DNA from: Gari tellinella
Lineage: Eukaryota > Mollusca > Bivalvia > Cardiida > Psammobiidae
Direction: 5' to 3'
NCBI GenBank assembly: GCA_922989275.2
Contig: OV277864.1
Coordinates: 42,965,550-43,029,549 of the forward strand
Length of the DNA: 64,000 nt
The notes beneath the pieces are model-generated. The model was not told where the DNA came from. It searched no databases and saw only the letters and a list, made by a program, of their open reading frames with translations. Positions 22,660 to 32,998 of this stretch are shown one piece after another (within the stretch, counting starts at the first letter, position 1; every line of letters starts with the position of its first letter). The position numbers were made by a program, and so were the translations under genes.

Positions 22660-22865
22660 ATACAGGCTAGTACATGTACGTGTGCTGGCTAATAGTTAAC
22701 GAATGAAATAATAAGCCTTTATTAGATTTGTAAAGCAATTCATATGCATGTATACTATAACTAATATAATTAAATATATTGATATATAATTATAAAAGAC
22801 TTTAACAGTTCCATAGTGTAGCTGTTAAAGTCTTTCGGTAGATATAATATATTGTGGTAACTGTT

Positions 22866-22935
22866 GCAAACAGTTGAGATCCATATGAGACGACGAGTAA
22901 GTACACGTCTCACCTAGATCCAAACTGTATGACAT
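22866..22935. repeat. Core A hairpin in duplication A
   Basis: GCAAACAGTTGAGATCCATA..GTCTCACCTAGATCCAAACTG; the equivalent hairpin in copy B is at 30613-30682. Confidence 0.6.
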
Positions 22936-23329
22936 TCCTGTGGTATTTTCTCAAAGAAAATGCCTGATGACCGACTTTGTTGATTGTTGCAGACGAACAA
23001 TTTGCAGGCGAAACCACGGGTACAAATGGTTAATGCAGAATGTTTGTTTCGGTTAAACATATTTATTCTATATACATGTACATGCATGATTGATATGTCG
23101 TCTGACCGCAAGTTCTTTTCATATTAGTGACGCCCTTCGCCTACAAACATACACACACATAATCTCGTATAATGGCGATATGAACTTCAATGACATGTTT
23201 TATATAAGAAGTGCAGAATGTTACATGGGAATGTAAACGTTTTTCTCGCTGTGCATAAAACTATAAAATCACATTGACCCATGAATACATAAAGATCACA
23301 TGAAAATTTTTAAAATAGTAATAATAATA

Positions 23330-23331
<2 letters not shown>

Positions 23332-23360
<29 letters not shown>
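23332..23360. repeat. (CA)n microsatellite
   Basis: About 14 AC/CA units at the 3' flank of GrxA. Confidence 0.9.
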
Positions 23361-23364
<4 letters not shown>

Positions 23365-23819
23365 CAAACAACTCCCAGGTTTTGTTGTTGTTCACAAATC
23401 TCTCGAAAGCACGTGTCTGTCGATTTCACCCTTCCACTGTCATGATACCATCTTCTTAACTCATTACTCCATAGATACGAATTTTTTCGCATTTAATTCA
23501 TTCATCCATTGAAGAATATAGTTTTTTTTATATAGTCATGTATATGCAACCAAGGTTAGGTTTGACTGTACGCCATTGTGTATATTTGCTAATACAGACT
23601 ATATTACACCATGTTATAGTCTGTATCATCACTCACTATTCCTGCATGTATATGTTACTTGTCACTGGTCCATGAGGGTTAGTGAGTGAGTTTGGTGAGT
23701 GAAATAATGCACGAGCGAGTTGTTCTTTGGTTGTCACGTGACACCGAAGTTGACCTGCAAGACATATGCATCCTACTCTACCATTCTGGCTCTATCTCTC
23801 CTTGAGAAAGGAGGTTAAT

Positions 23820-23916
23820 ATTTCATTAATCAAACTATCTAAACTTTAAAGTTGAGAAGCATAAACAGACGACAATGGTTAAAAAATTTGAAGACGTCAT
23901 GGCTGTGAAAGGGTTA
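23820..23916. mobile_element. F2 MITE, right half
   Basis: GAAGCATAAACAGACGACAA, GACGTCATGGCTGTGAAAGG. It lies about 100 nt past the GrxA stop. Confidence 0.6.
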
Positions 23917-24013
23917 GAATCAGGTTCTGCATTTATATGCTCATGTTGTTTTTGGTATTTAGTTTGTCAAGCGGCGAGCAAATATTGTATTGACGTGTCC
24001 GACTGATGCCAGG

Positions 24014-24121
24014 TTACCCCTTCCTCGACAATATGAGTGAAGCAAGTTGACCATTATTATGCAGTCTGACAATGTCGTCTCCACCGCCAACAAATCGTTG
24101 GTTTATAAACACACGAGGAAC
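24014..24121 (-). CDS. GLRX: Glutaredoxin A exon 2 (cis-Pro and GGGDD)
   Basis: Acceptor TTTTTTGTAG. Encodes VPRVFINQRFVGGGDDIVR, then LHNNGQLASLILSRKG and TAA. It carries the cis-proline (SVP across the junction) and the GG-x-DD glutathione-binding motif. Phase-0 junction; the intron is 1692 nt and contains a degraded LINE in the opposite orientation. Confidence 0.92.
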   Translation of the reverse strand, partial: VPRVFINQRFVGGGDDIVRLHNNGQLASLILSRKG

Positions 24122-24239
24122 CTACAAAAAAGAGTTAATTATTATAAAAGAAACAACATTCTAGATAAAGATGACAATTTTGTAGATTGTAGATTTATAG
24201 TAATTATATCTACAAGAAGTGAGTGGAAAAGAGATTAAT

Positions 24240-25060
24240 TTATTTCATTATTATGGCTTAACAAATACAGTAAAGTATTTTATAAACAGAACAGGATTTA
24301 CTCCGAAAAAAATGATTCCCTTTTAGAACTCCAATACCCAACCATTAATTGTTATACATGTATGTATCCCATTTTAACCAGAAACTGTGATAATAAGTTT
24401 GAATATAATGTGCATGCTTACAACGATGATATCCCTAACTATTCAATCCAAATGGTTGTCAAGATACGAAAATAGTCTTATAAATTAGAAGAATATATAT
24501 AGCCAAGTATTTAAATGTACTAAGGATACTTATTTGTAATGGTTACAAACTAGACTTGTGCATAGAATATTACCTACGAATACATTATTATGTAAAATGA
24601 AAATAAAAGATACTAATTTATGCACTTTCTACTATAATCATGAAAAACTATTGTTTATTTGTTTTGGGAATGTTGTAAAGTGAAACCTATAATAACAAAA
24701 AATTCAGGTAAGTTGGAAAAATATAGCCCACACCTCATGATAAATGGTTTTTATGTTCTTTTGGGAATCGATCAAAATGACTTCAAACTTGACATTTTGT
24801 TTTTAGAAATAAAACAATATATATTTTTTATGCAAAACAAAGAAAATCGTGCCGTCGATAGCCGGGTAAAATAACTCATTGAAACTAACATGGGGTATTA
24901 AACAAGCATTTAATAATACAGAAAGTACAGTTTCTACATAGACAACTGTACGATACCTTGTATTTAACTACACTTAGACAAAGAAAATACTGTAATATTA
25001 TAAATAAATTAACGAAAATGCATGTTTATTTCTGTAGTTTTTTTATGCCATTTTCATTTT
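24240..25060 (+). pseudogene. L1/Tx1-type LINE C-terminal fragment in GrxA intron
   Basis: One frame reads KWLSRYENSLIN, stop, KNIYSQVFKCTKDTYL, stop, WLQTRLVHRILPTNTLL, then FICFGNVVK. WLQ-x-RL-x-HRILPTN..C..FW is the conserved post-RT region of L1/Tx1-type LINEs. Further on, INGFYVLLGI and FLEIKQYIFFMQ fit the terminal helix region. Plus strand, antisense to GrxA. Confidence 0.65.
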
Positions 25061-25813
25061 TCCCCATAAAAAAATGTAATTTTTCAAAATATTATTCAAG
25101 AGACAAATTGTATTTTAGAAATATTATTTAGATTGCTGATATATATTTCGGTATTCCATTGATTATTCATGCAAAATACGTCGTATTTTCTACTTGCATT
25201 GCATGTTGGAATGTAAAGATATGTATGTACTAGTATGTAAAATTATTGGGAAAAAATATATTCCCCTTTTACTGCCAATGTCTGGATCCTATATATACCT
25301 CGGTATTGATAGATGCGTTTGTCCGTCCTAACGTGTGTGCGAGGTTAACCAAATTTTACCGTTTAGTCTAGCATCAATGTCATTTACTATAGAGTGCGTT
25401 GATACAGTTATTGCATTGGACCATTCCAAATGCGCCGTTATTTACCACCTCAATTGATACCTCGTGAGGCCTTCCATCACTTAAACGCTCATATATCACC
25501 CAACCTTGATTTGGCCTTGACATAATTTAGACTTAGAAATGATTTTGAATATATTGGCAAGAATACCACCGGGGCATAAGCGTTTATTGAGCGCAGTCTT
25601 ATTTTTCCCTTTTAAAGCTACATTATTTTGGCTAAAGAAGAATCTATAAGAACGAAAAAAATGTGTTCGTGTCACTGATCGGCCGTGGAGATACTCTGCA
25701 TCTGATCTTGGTCCAAATACACTAGTACCGAACGCGCTCGTGTAAGTTGTTTCAGATACTTATTATTATAATTATTATTATCATATACATACTAGTATGT
25801 AGTTTAAACTTAC

Positions 25814-26044
25814 CGAACGTGCTCCTGTAAGATTGTGCAGATAGTCCTGTATAACATCTTGGTCTTTGTGACTGTCTATTTCCTCTATACCATAGTCACA
25901 GCCTGAAATATTGTACTCTTTTAAAACAGCCTTTGCCTTCTTGCAGTATGGACAGCCTGACTTCGAGAAAACGACCACTTTCTTCCCAGCTATCTTGCCG
26001 TCTACAAATGCTTTCACATGTGGATCTACATATCTTTTCGCCAT
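25814..26044 (-). CDS. GLRX: Glutaredoxin A exon 1 (dithiol CPYC)
   Basis: Encodes the first 77 residues of a 112-residue glutaredoxin. These enzymes reduce protein disulfides and glutathione mixed disulfides using glutathione; the cytosol is likely since no targeting peptide is seen. KKVVVFSKSGCPYC is the beta1-active-site segment (CPYC near residues 31-34), and IQDYLHNLTGARS leads to the splice site TCG|GTAAGT. Start ATG is in GCAATATGGCG context. Relative to GrxB there is an extra RYVDPHVKA-like stretch after MAK. The gene is tandem with GrxB and GrxC; GrxB is its segmental-duplication partner. Confidence 0.92.
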
Positions 26045-26123
26045 ATTGAACGCAATCTCTGGACCTTATTGTTAACGAGCTTACGTAAAGACTTCTAGGT
26101 AACAAGTAGACAACTTTATGGCA

Positions 26124-26130
26124 TTATATA
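26124..26130 (-). promoter_or_regulatory. Possible TATA box of GrxA
   Basis: TATATAA on the minus strand, about 80 nt upstream of the GrxA ATG. It lies 2 nt from the end of an F2 transposon (26133). The aligned GrxB upstream region (GCCATAA..GTTGTCT..CTAGAAGTCTTTA conserved) lacks this TATA sequence. Confidence 0.3.
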
Positions 26131-26132
26131 TG

Positions 26133-26350
26133 TTTACCCCCTTCACTGCCTTACCCCGAGTACACTAGTAATTTGAAAACAGTATGGATCCTGATTAGAC
26201 GCCGCGATACGCGGGGTCTGATCAGGATACAAACTGTTTTACACTCATTTGAATATTTAATAAGTCAAAATAACTAAATATTTAATTTGAGAAATAAAAG
26301 CAGACGACAATTGTATAAAATTGATGACGTCATGGCAGTGAAGGGGTTAA
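26133..26350. mobile_element. F2 MITE in the GrxA promoter
   Basis: TTTA/TTAA flanks, CCCCCTTCACTGCC..GGCAGTGAAGGGG ends, full core A hairpin (GACGCCGCGATACGCGGGG). The GrxB paralogue has a single TTAA at this place. Confidence 0.85.
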
Positions 26351-26422
26351 AACCTTATGCATGGTATTTAATTACTATGCATGTGTAGTCATTATTGTTC
26401 GAAGCGACCACCCGAAATAATA

Positions 26423-26627
26423 CAGTAATAAATCTCTATTACGACCACTAAATTGTGTTAATTATAAGGTGTTTCTGACAGGTGACTGCTTAAAGCAAGG
26501 TGACAATAAAACAGAAAGCTCCGGTGGGAGCTTTCTGTTTTACTGTCACCTGGCTTGAAGTTATCACCTGCCTTTTATACGCTCAATTTGCCTTCTTTTT
26601 AGTGTCCGTAATAGAGAGGTTTTACTG
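26423..26627. mobile_element. F5 MITE, complete, TA flanks
   Basis: CAGTAATAAATCTCTATTACG..GTAATAGAGAGGTTTTACTG with core B hairpin AGAAAGCTCCGGTGGGAGC. Absent from copy B (single TA there). Confidence 0.85.
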
Positions 26628-26854
26628 TACCTATTTTGCGGTACATGTATTTGATACATAAGATTACTCAATGCAGAATACAAATAATGCAGAAGGCGCC
26701 TATAGGAGCTTTATGCAGTTTTTTTATCTTGAATTAGGCAAACCCCTGTATTAAATACTACACTAGTGGTCGTTTAATACAATGCTGACAATAGTTCTAT
26801 AATATAACCTGTATCGGTTACATACTGAGTTGACCGCGACATAGCTATAATTTT

Positions 26855-26925
26855 TAAACAGTTTGAATCCTGATCAGACAACGCTTATTGCTGCGTCTGA
26901 TCATGATTCAAACTGGTTTTTTCTT
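26855..26925. repeat. Core A hairpin shared by both duplication copies
   Basis: AAACAGTTTGAATCCTGATC..GATCATGATTCAAACTGG. The ortholog at 35753-35817 is the same site, so this insertion predates the duplication. Confidence 0.7.
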
Positions 26926-27397
26926 ATATTTAACGTTTATTCCGCTTTAAAAGCATAAAAACTGGTTTTGATTTTTCGCAGACAATATTTAAGTATACAA
27001 CAATTCAGAACGATAAGTGTTAACCCCTTCACTGTCATACACTCATATTTTAAATGGAAGTGTCGTCTGCTTTTACATGCATTACTGCAATCAAAACTTA
27101 GGAATTTTGACAAAATCAATTAGATTCATTTAATATAAAATCGTTTTTATCCCGATCAAACACCCAGGTCATCGGTGTGTGATCTAGATTCAACATGTTT
27201 GCAATATGTGAGAGTATATATTTTTAGCACTCCACGTTTAAGTAAGACAATACCTACAGTCGAACTGCGATAGCTAATGCTCGCTGAAGTCGAAATGAAC
27301 AGTATTTTTAAGCTGAATTTCTAAACTCTCGCTCTCGTTTTGTCCAACAAATACTTATTTAAAAGTTGCAACGTGACGGGGCAACTTTGAAATACAT

Positions 27398-27749
27398 TGC
27401 TCCCTCCCTACAACGGCCCTCCCAACAGCGACCCTCCTTACAACGACCTTTGCCACAGTTCCCTTAACAGGACAATTATGTTTCAGGCTTTTATTGTTGA
27501 AATATCGTCTGCTTACAGTTGTCGTCTGCTGTTTTTCTCAAATTTACATAATGGTTATTTTTACAGAAAAAACTTAATGACAAGTGACAAACAGCTTGAA
27601 TCCAGATCAGACGCCGTGTTACGCGGCTTCTGATCTGGATTCAAGCTGTTTGTAAATTTAAACCAATTGCCCTCCCTATAACGACTCCCTCCGAACAACG
27701 TACACACGTTTTGTCTCCCATTGGGTGTCGTTGTAGAGAGGGAGCGCTG
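27398..27749. mobile_element. F3 MITE, complete
   Basis: GCTCCCTCCCTACAACGGCC..GTTGTAGAGAGGGAGCGC, core A hairpin at 27591-27652. Flanked by a direct repeat of local DNA (27303-27359 and 27748-27800). Confidence 0.8.
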
Positions 27750-28079
27750 CATTTTTAAGCTGAATTTTCGAACACTCGTTTTATCCAACAAATCCTTATG
27801 TATTGGGCTGTACTCATATTGTCAAATATCAGGGTTCAATCAATAATTACCTGCGACAATGAATATGATTTTTTTTCTGACTGATTGATCATTGATTCTC
27901 CTCGATATTTGAATCGCTTTCGTTTGTTGCCGGTTTTTGACCCGTAATACCGTGTCTATTTCGGGACAATCTGACATATAAGAACTATGTGTTCTATATA
28001 TTGACCCGCAACGCAATAAATACGCATTTTACGTCTTTATTGTTTTCCTTCATATTAGAAATGAGTTCCAATTTATACC

Positions 28080-28475
28080 GTCATATTTCCTTTATGCTAG
28101 CAGTTGGTGGTTCAAAGAAGGCTGAAATTAAAGCCTTATGGCGCATTCTGCTTTAATTTCAACTGCTTAACCCTTTGAACCCTAGTCCCGCTTATAGGCG
28201 TCCTTTTCAAACAGTGTACATGTGAATAGTACACTTGTCCTATGCAAATAGTGAAGACCCTGATCAGAGGGCTCCGAAAGGAGCCCTCTGATCAGGGTCT
28301 TCACTGTTTGTCATAATGCCAAACATTGACAAAAACAACCCTTAAAAGTCAGAAATGGACCAGACTAAAATGGAAACTGGAATTTTCCATTTAAAGTTTC
28401 AGGGAGGAAAGAGTTAAAGAGGTAACCTGTCTTCAACTGTAGAAACATGCTATGGGGTAAATGCTTAATCCATTT
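28080..28475. mobile_element. F4 MITE interrupted by F8
   Basis: Core B hairpin with GCCTTATGGCGCATTCTGC up to 28170, then an F8 element, then the rest of F4 (GGTAACCTGTCTTCAACTG, GCTATGGGGTAAATG) up to TTAA near 28471. Confidence 0.7.
28167..28416. mobile_element. F8 MITE nested at a TTAA in F4
   Basis: TTAA at 28167 and 28413; perfect hairpin CAGAGGGCTCCGAAAGGAGC with GACCCTGATC arms. Confidence 0.85.
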
Positions 28476-29440
28476 TACCCCACTGACGCGAATATGCGTA
28501 TTTTTACCTACAGTGTTTTAGTGAAAAGCGTATTTAGACCATTTTCCAAAACAAATTGTACATAATTCAATGATACATATTTTACCAAACCTTTATGCTC
28601 ATTTTCTAAAGTTTTATCTTTTCATCTTATCAGCGTTAGCTAAGACAATACAACCAGCAACTAGTATATGGTGTGCACACCTTAATTTAAATGAAAATGA
28701 CATTGTAATACCTCCTGAAACGTTAAACTATGTTGTGACTTTGCACCATGTTTATGTTGTGCAAGAAAGTAAAGTTAATTCTATGCAGTTTAATTACTTC
28801 TAGCTACACTAATATAATGTTTCCAGTTATACGTTTATGCTTAAAACATTATTTGACCTTCACCTGCGAAAAAGTACTGAACTGTTTTTTTAAAAATACG
28901 TAACGTGTCGCCGTGTCCATGGTGTTACCATTTGATCTATAGGATGTGTACTAGTTACAATGTACGATAACGTCAAACATACGTTTTAAGCAACTTCTCC
29001 TGATAATACCACTTTTTTGATGTCAAAATAATAGCAGCCATGAGGCGAATTTTTAATTTTGGAAAATACACTGTATGTTCGAAAATGAATGTATGAGACA
29101 GATTTTTTTATCCTATGTCTATGTTGTTACTGTATGTTTGAAGATATTTTTGGCGACAAAAATGTTGTAAATGCAATAACTGCAATATCATAGTTTGTTG
29201 ATGTTTTCAACAAGTACATGTGTTGCTAGGGATCAATTATTTTATCAAATAATTCTAATTTAGATGGGATATATATCCTATGCGTGACACCTAGTAAAGA
29301 CAGCAATCTGCTTTATTTGACAATGATGTTTGGTCCCAAATGTCGAATGGTATATATCTAAATCCTGCTTTAACCTACACTCTGCTTGATCAGACATCCT
29401 CAGTTGGCACCGATGGATGTTGGATAAGGCAGGTTATACT
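28476..29440. other. No gene seen
   Basis: AT-rich intergenic DNA between GrxA and GrxB; begins with a TTAATCCATTTTACCCC start resembling F4 without a recognisable end. Confidence 0.5.
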
Positions 29441-29444
29441 GTAC

Positions 29445-29880
29445 TGTAACGTTCGTGGAGCTTTGGTATATGCAAACTAAGCTTCCCGAATCATTGCATG
29501 TTGGGAAGTGAGTGGATATATATACATAGAGCAATAAACATCTCTTGGTGTGAACTTAAGCTTTACATCGAAAGGGTTTGTTGTTGCTAGGTCACACGGT
29601 TTGCACGTTACAAATGGTGGTGCGGTGGGATAATGGCAACTGTGGATCGGGGTTGCCTTACCTCCGGTTCTCCAAGGGTCCAAGTTCCGGGACGAGACTT
29701 CTCGGAGGGGAAAGTTGTCGAACGTTGGTATATGCAAATGAGGCTTTCCAAATCAATGTACGTTGGGAAGTAAGTGGATATACTAAGTACACAGTGCAGC
29801 AGTCATCTTAGTGTGAACTTACGCTTTGCATGCAAAGGGTTTGTCGTTGCTGGGTCACTCGGTTTGCATATTACAATATG
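29445..29880. repeat. Two direct repeats of about 165 bp
   Basis: GGTATATGCAAAC..GTTGGGAAGT.AGTGGATAT..AAAGGGTTTGT.GTTGCTRGGTCAC occurs at about 29450-29615 and 29720-29880. Between them the minus strand has a GTAAGG donor-like site after GGAGAACCGGAG; no coding identity was established. Confidence 0.55.
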
Positions 29881-29933
29881 TTTAAATTTTAGTGTCTATA
29901 TACAAAGCATGGGACAACTAATTATGTGAGCTT

Positions 29934-30178
29934 GGGGCCCGTCTTACGAACCGTACTACGACAAATATTGTCGCAAGTCAGAATCTGAAAGTCTAAATTA
30001 TTATCTATTTCTCCATCCTATCTTGTTTTGTGACATCTCTTTGGAATTGTCTTGAAAAGGCGATTCCAAAGAGATGTCACAAGAGATGATTTGATGGAGA
30101 AATCAGAAATTAGATGTATGTTAAAGTTTCGACTTACGTCCGTTTTTGTCGTACTATGTTTCGTAAGACTGACCCCTG
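29934..30178. mobile_element. F6 palindromic element with core C
   Basis: GGGGCCCGTCTTACGAAC..GTTTCGTAAGACTGACCCC; centre GGAATTGTCTTGAAAAGGCG. Confidence 0.75.
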
Positions 30179-31041
30179 GTCGTTTAGAAACTCATATCTT
30201 TCTCTAAACATATATAGTTAATACCAAGTTAACAAATATTTTTTCAATTGTTGTTGACAAAATAGCGTGTCCGTTGCTATGTGAGTGGTTTTATGATGTG
30301 TTTAATTGCTCAATTTCACATTTGCAGTTCAATGGTCTGAACTGAAAAAAAATAAAGACAACAACAACTATAAATTTTCGTAATCAAAGAAAAGGTGTCC
30401 AGTGCGAAATGTTTGCAGCCAGATAAAACGTCGAGTCACTTGCCGTTTGCTCAGACTCAAAACTGTTAACTTATGTCAGTTGATTTGCTTCTTGAAAATA
30501 GTAAGTTTTTCAAAAAATAAGTTTTTAAATGTCGCTTTCTTATTTTTATAGCATTGCTATATGTTGGGGTTTTAACCCACTACACATTGCGACTGAAATT
30601 GTGATATAACTATTGCAAACATTTTGTACCAAGATAAGACGTCGGCATAACTCGGCGTCTCATCTGTATCCAAACTGTTTACACTCCCGTGATATGTAAT
30701 TAGACGGTTGATCAACTTTGTGTTGATTATTGCAGACGAACAATTTGCAGACGACACAATTACATACGATAGTGTGCAGAAGGTTTGCTTCGGTTAAACA
30801 TATTTTATTCTATATTCATGATTGATATGTAGTCGGGACAAAAGTTCTTCCAATATAAGTAACGGCATTCCGTCTACAATATATGAACTTCAATGACATG
30901 TTTCATATAAGAAGAGCATAATTTTAATGAGAATTTACTTCTCGCTGTGCATAAAACTACAAAAATCACCTTGACCCATGAATACATAAAGATCACATGA
31001 AAAATGTGTGGTCGGGAATGACATTGAGGGGGTTTAGAAGT

Positions 31042-31416
31042 ACAGTGGGGAAATATTATTATTTCCAATTCAACGCATTTAACCCATTACCCCTTAAAAA
31101 CGCCTTTTTACACCTTTTATTTATTTCTCCACTGAAAAAAAAGTTCCAGTTTATACAGCCAAGAATATGTACCAGAAGAAATATTTTCCATATCCTAGAA
31201 GATGGTAGCTTAAAGCAGGCTGAAAGTAAAGCAGAATGTGCCTTAAGGCACATTCTGCTTTACTTTAAACCTGCTTTAAGTGGTCACCTGTTTTCAAAGC
31301 TAGAAATAGGCTAAGAGGTAATGGGTTAAACCAAACCATGATGTCACTAACATACTAACATAGAGCCAGATCAGACGTCAAATATATAGCTCGGCGTCTG
31401 ATGTGGCTTAGAACAT
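31042..31416. mobile_element. F1 MITE carrying an F4 insertion
   Basis: CAGTGGGGAAATATTATTATT starts an F1 copy; after the F4 insert, GAGCCAGATCAGACGTC and CTCGGCGTCTGATGTGGCT continue its core A. The right end is cut by an F8 start. Confidence 0.5.
31079..31329. mobile_element. F4 MITE, complete, TTAA flanks
   Basis: TTAACCCATTACCCCTTAAAA..GAGGTAATGGGTTAA; perfect core B hairpin (GAATGTGCCTTAAGGCACATTC). Confidence 0.85.
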
Positions 31417-31640
31417 TTAACTCATTCATTCCGACTCAGGCATTCAGCCTTTTACCCATGAAACTTCAATTGAACATATCCAGCTTCCAAGTAAGTCTTG
31501 TTTTTTTAACATTTTGGGGTTGATTCTGGCACAATATTGCAAAAAGGTGCAGACCCTGATCAGAGGATTCCTGTTTGATTAGGACAAGTTTACGTTTCAC
31601 GTGTTCACAGTTTTCTCGTCTTTAGGATATAATGCGTCAA
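31417..31640. mobile_element. F8 MITE, degenerate
   Basis: TTAACTCATTCATTCC start, GTGCAGACCCTGATCAGAGG half core, TTTAGGATATAATG end region. Confidence 0.55.
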
Positions 31641-31709
31641 ACAAATAGTCAACATATAAAAAGGGGGTTCATTTTCCATTTCATATCATTGAGTTTGCGT
31701 TTACTTTCG

Positions 31710-31811
31710 TTAACTCGTTTGACTCTAGTGCCATGTTTTTGCGTTTTTTTTACAAACAATGTACATACAAAAAGTACACATGTCCTATGCAAATAATGTA
31801 GATCCCGATTA
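31710..31811. mobile_element. F8 MITE half copy forming the GrxB 3' end
   Basis: TTAACTCGTTTGACTC, TACACATGTCCTATGCAAAT and GTAGATCCCGATTAG match F8 up to the GrxB TAA codon, where homology stops. Confidence 0.6.
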
Positions 31812-31922
31812 GGCTTTAGCTCCAGCATTCTGAAGGAGTGTTTTCAGTTTCCCATTATTATGCAGTCTGGCAATATCGTCTCCACCGCCAACAAATTTTT
31901 GGTCTATAAACACACGAGGAAC
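31809..31922 (-). CDS. GLRX: Glutaredoxin B exon 2
   Basis: Acceptor TTTTTTTCAG. Encodes VPRVFIDQKFVGGGDDIAR, then LHNNGKLKTLLQNAGAKA and TAA. cis-Pro and GGGDD motifs are intact. The stop codon coincides with the edge of an F8 transposon fragment (31710-31811), which supplies the 3' UTR. The intron is about 3.2 kb. Confidence 0.92.
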   Translation of the reverse strand, partial: VPRVFIDQKFVGGGDDIARLHNNGKLKTLLQNAGAKA

Positions 31923-32008
31923 CTGAAAAAAATTGGGGGGAAAAATATTTCACTCCCCTTTCACGGTAAATGTCAATTATTGGCCGCTGAGGTACTCTGC
32001 AACTGATC

Positions 32009-32206
32009 TGGGGCCCGTTTCATAAAACTTAGTACGACAAAATGATCGAAAGTCAAAACTTTAAAATACATTTACTTTCTTGAAAAGACGATTCCAAAGA
32101 GATGTCACAAGACAAGATTAGATGGGAAAATAAATAATAATTAAGACTTTTATAATCTGAATTACGACAGCATTTGTCGTACGAAGTTTTATGAAACGGC
32201 CCCCTG
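32009..32206. mobile_element. F6 element inserted in a core A remnant
   Basis: GGGGCCCGTTTCATAAAACTT..GTTTTATGAAACGGCCCCC. Flanks CAACTGATCT and GGATTCAAACTGTTTG are halves of a core A hairpin. Confidence 0.75.
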
Positions 32207-32333
32207 GATTCAAACTGTTTGAAAATATAAGGATAGTCGTGCGTGGAATTCATAGTAATTTCACAGTAAATGCAATTCAGTAAACTGTTTTCAAATAACA
32301 GTTTTTTTTAATACGTTGACGATTTGATTTATT

Positions 32334-32465
32334 ACGGTGGTGAAAACATTATTCTTTCCTATAAACGCGTTACACTAAACCTATTATTTCCTTTGCAAAC
32401 AGTTTGGAGCCAGATCAGACGCCGGGACACCTTTTACACAGGAAAGAGTAACATATTCTCCACTG
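32334..32465. mobile_element. F1 MITE, internal deletion
   Basis: TATTCTTTCCTATAAACGCG, half core GAGCCAGATCAGACGCCGGG, then TTCTCCACTG; second hairpin arm deleted. Confidence 0.7.
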
Positions 32466-32745
32466 TATAATCTGTACGGCAATTTGACGCTATCCTTTTA
32501 CAATAAACTCGATTGTGCTAAAATAGACCACCATGGAATGAAGTAAAGGCGTAAACAGGCATATTTATGGAGTAGTGTGTTTAATGTTGCCTACTATAAC
32601 AGTGTTATTTATTATGACAACAGCTCCATGACAAGATAATATTACGCAAATCTTGCAAATAATTGATTTCTGCACGTGCTATTATATAGGGCTACAACCG
32701 TACAATGGATCGCTTTTCCCATTCACTGCCTCAATCACTATCTGT

Positions 32746-32998
32746 TTAAACACATTCAGCTCTAGCGACGAGTATACTCGTCATTTACAAACAGTGCACC
32801 AGTGAAGATTTTAATTATCCCATGCAAACAGTGTAGACCCTGATCAGAGGGCTCCTTAAGGAGCCCTCTGATCAGAGTCTACACTGTTTGTCATTTCGAA
32901 ATATATCGTTAAAATCAACCATAAATATTTATAAATGGACTAGACTTATTTTAAAAATAGAGTTGTCCATTAAAAATGTTTCTGGGTGAATGAGTTAA
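32746..32998. mobile_element. F8 MITE, complete, TTAA flanks
   Basis: TTAA at 32746 and 32995; GACGAGTATACTCGTC; perfect hairpin GAGGGCTCCTTAAGGAGCCC with GTGTAGACCCTGATCA arms. Confidence 0.85.

Larger units (their letters stand above)
22845..28070. repeat. Segmental duplication, copy A (GrxA)
   Basis: Aligns by eye with about 30590-36995. Matches include the 3' flank (22860-23310 with 30605-31000, ending in ACATAAAGATCACATGAAAA), both exons, the 5' flank, and the far upstream blocks (27120-27395 with 36160-36460; 27800-28070 with 36715-36985). Each copy carries private transposon insertions. Confidence 0.8.
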
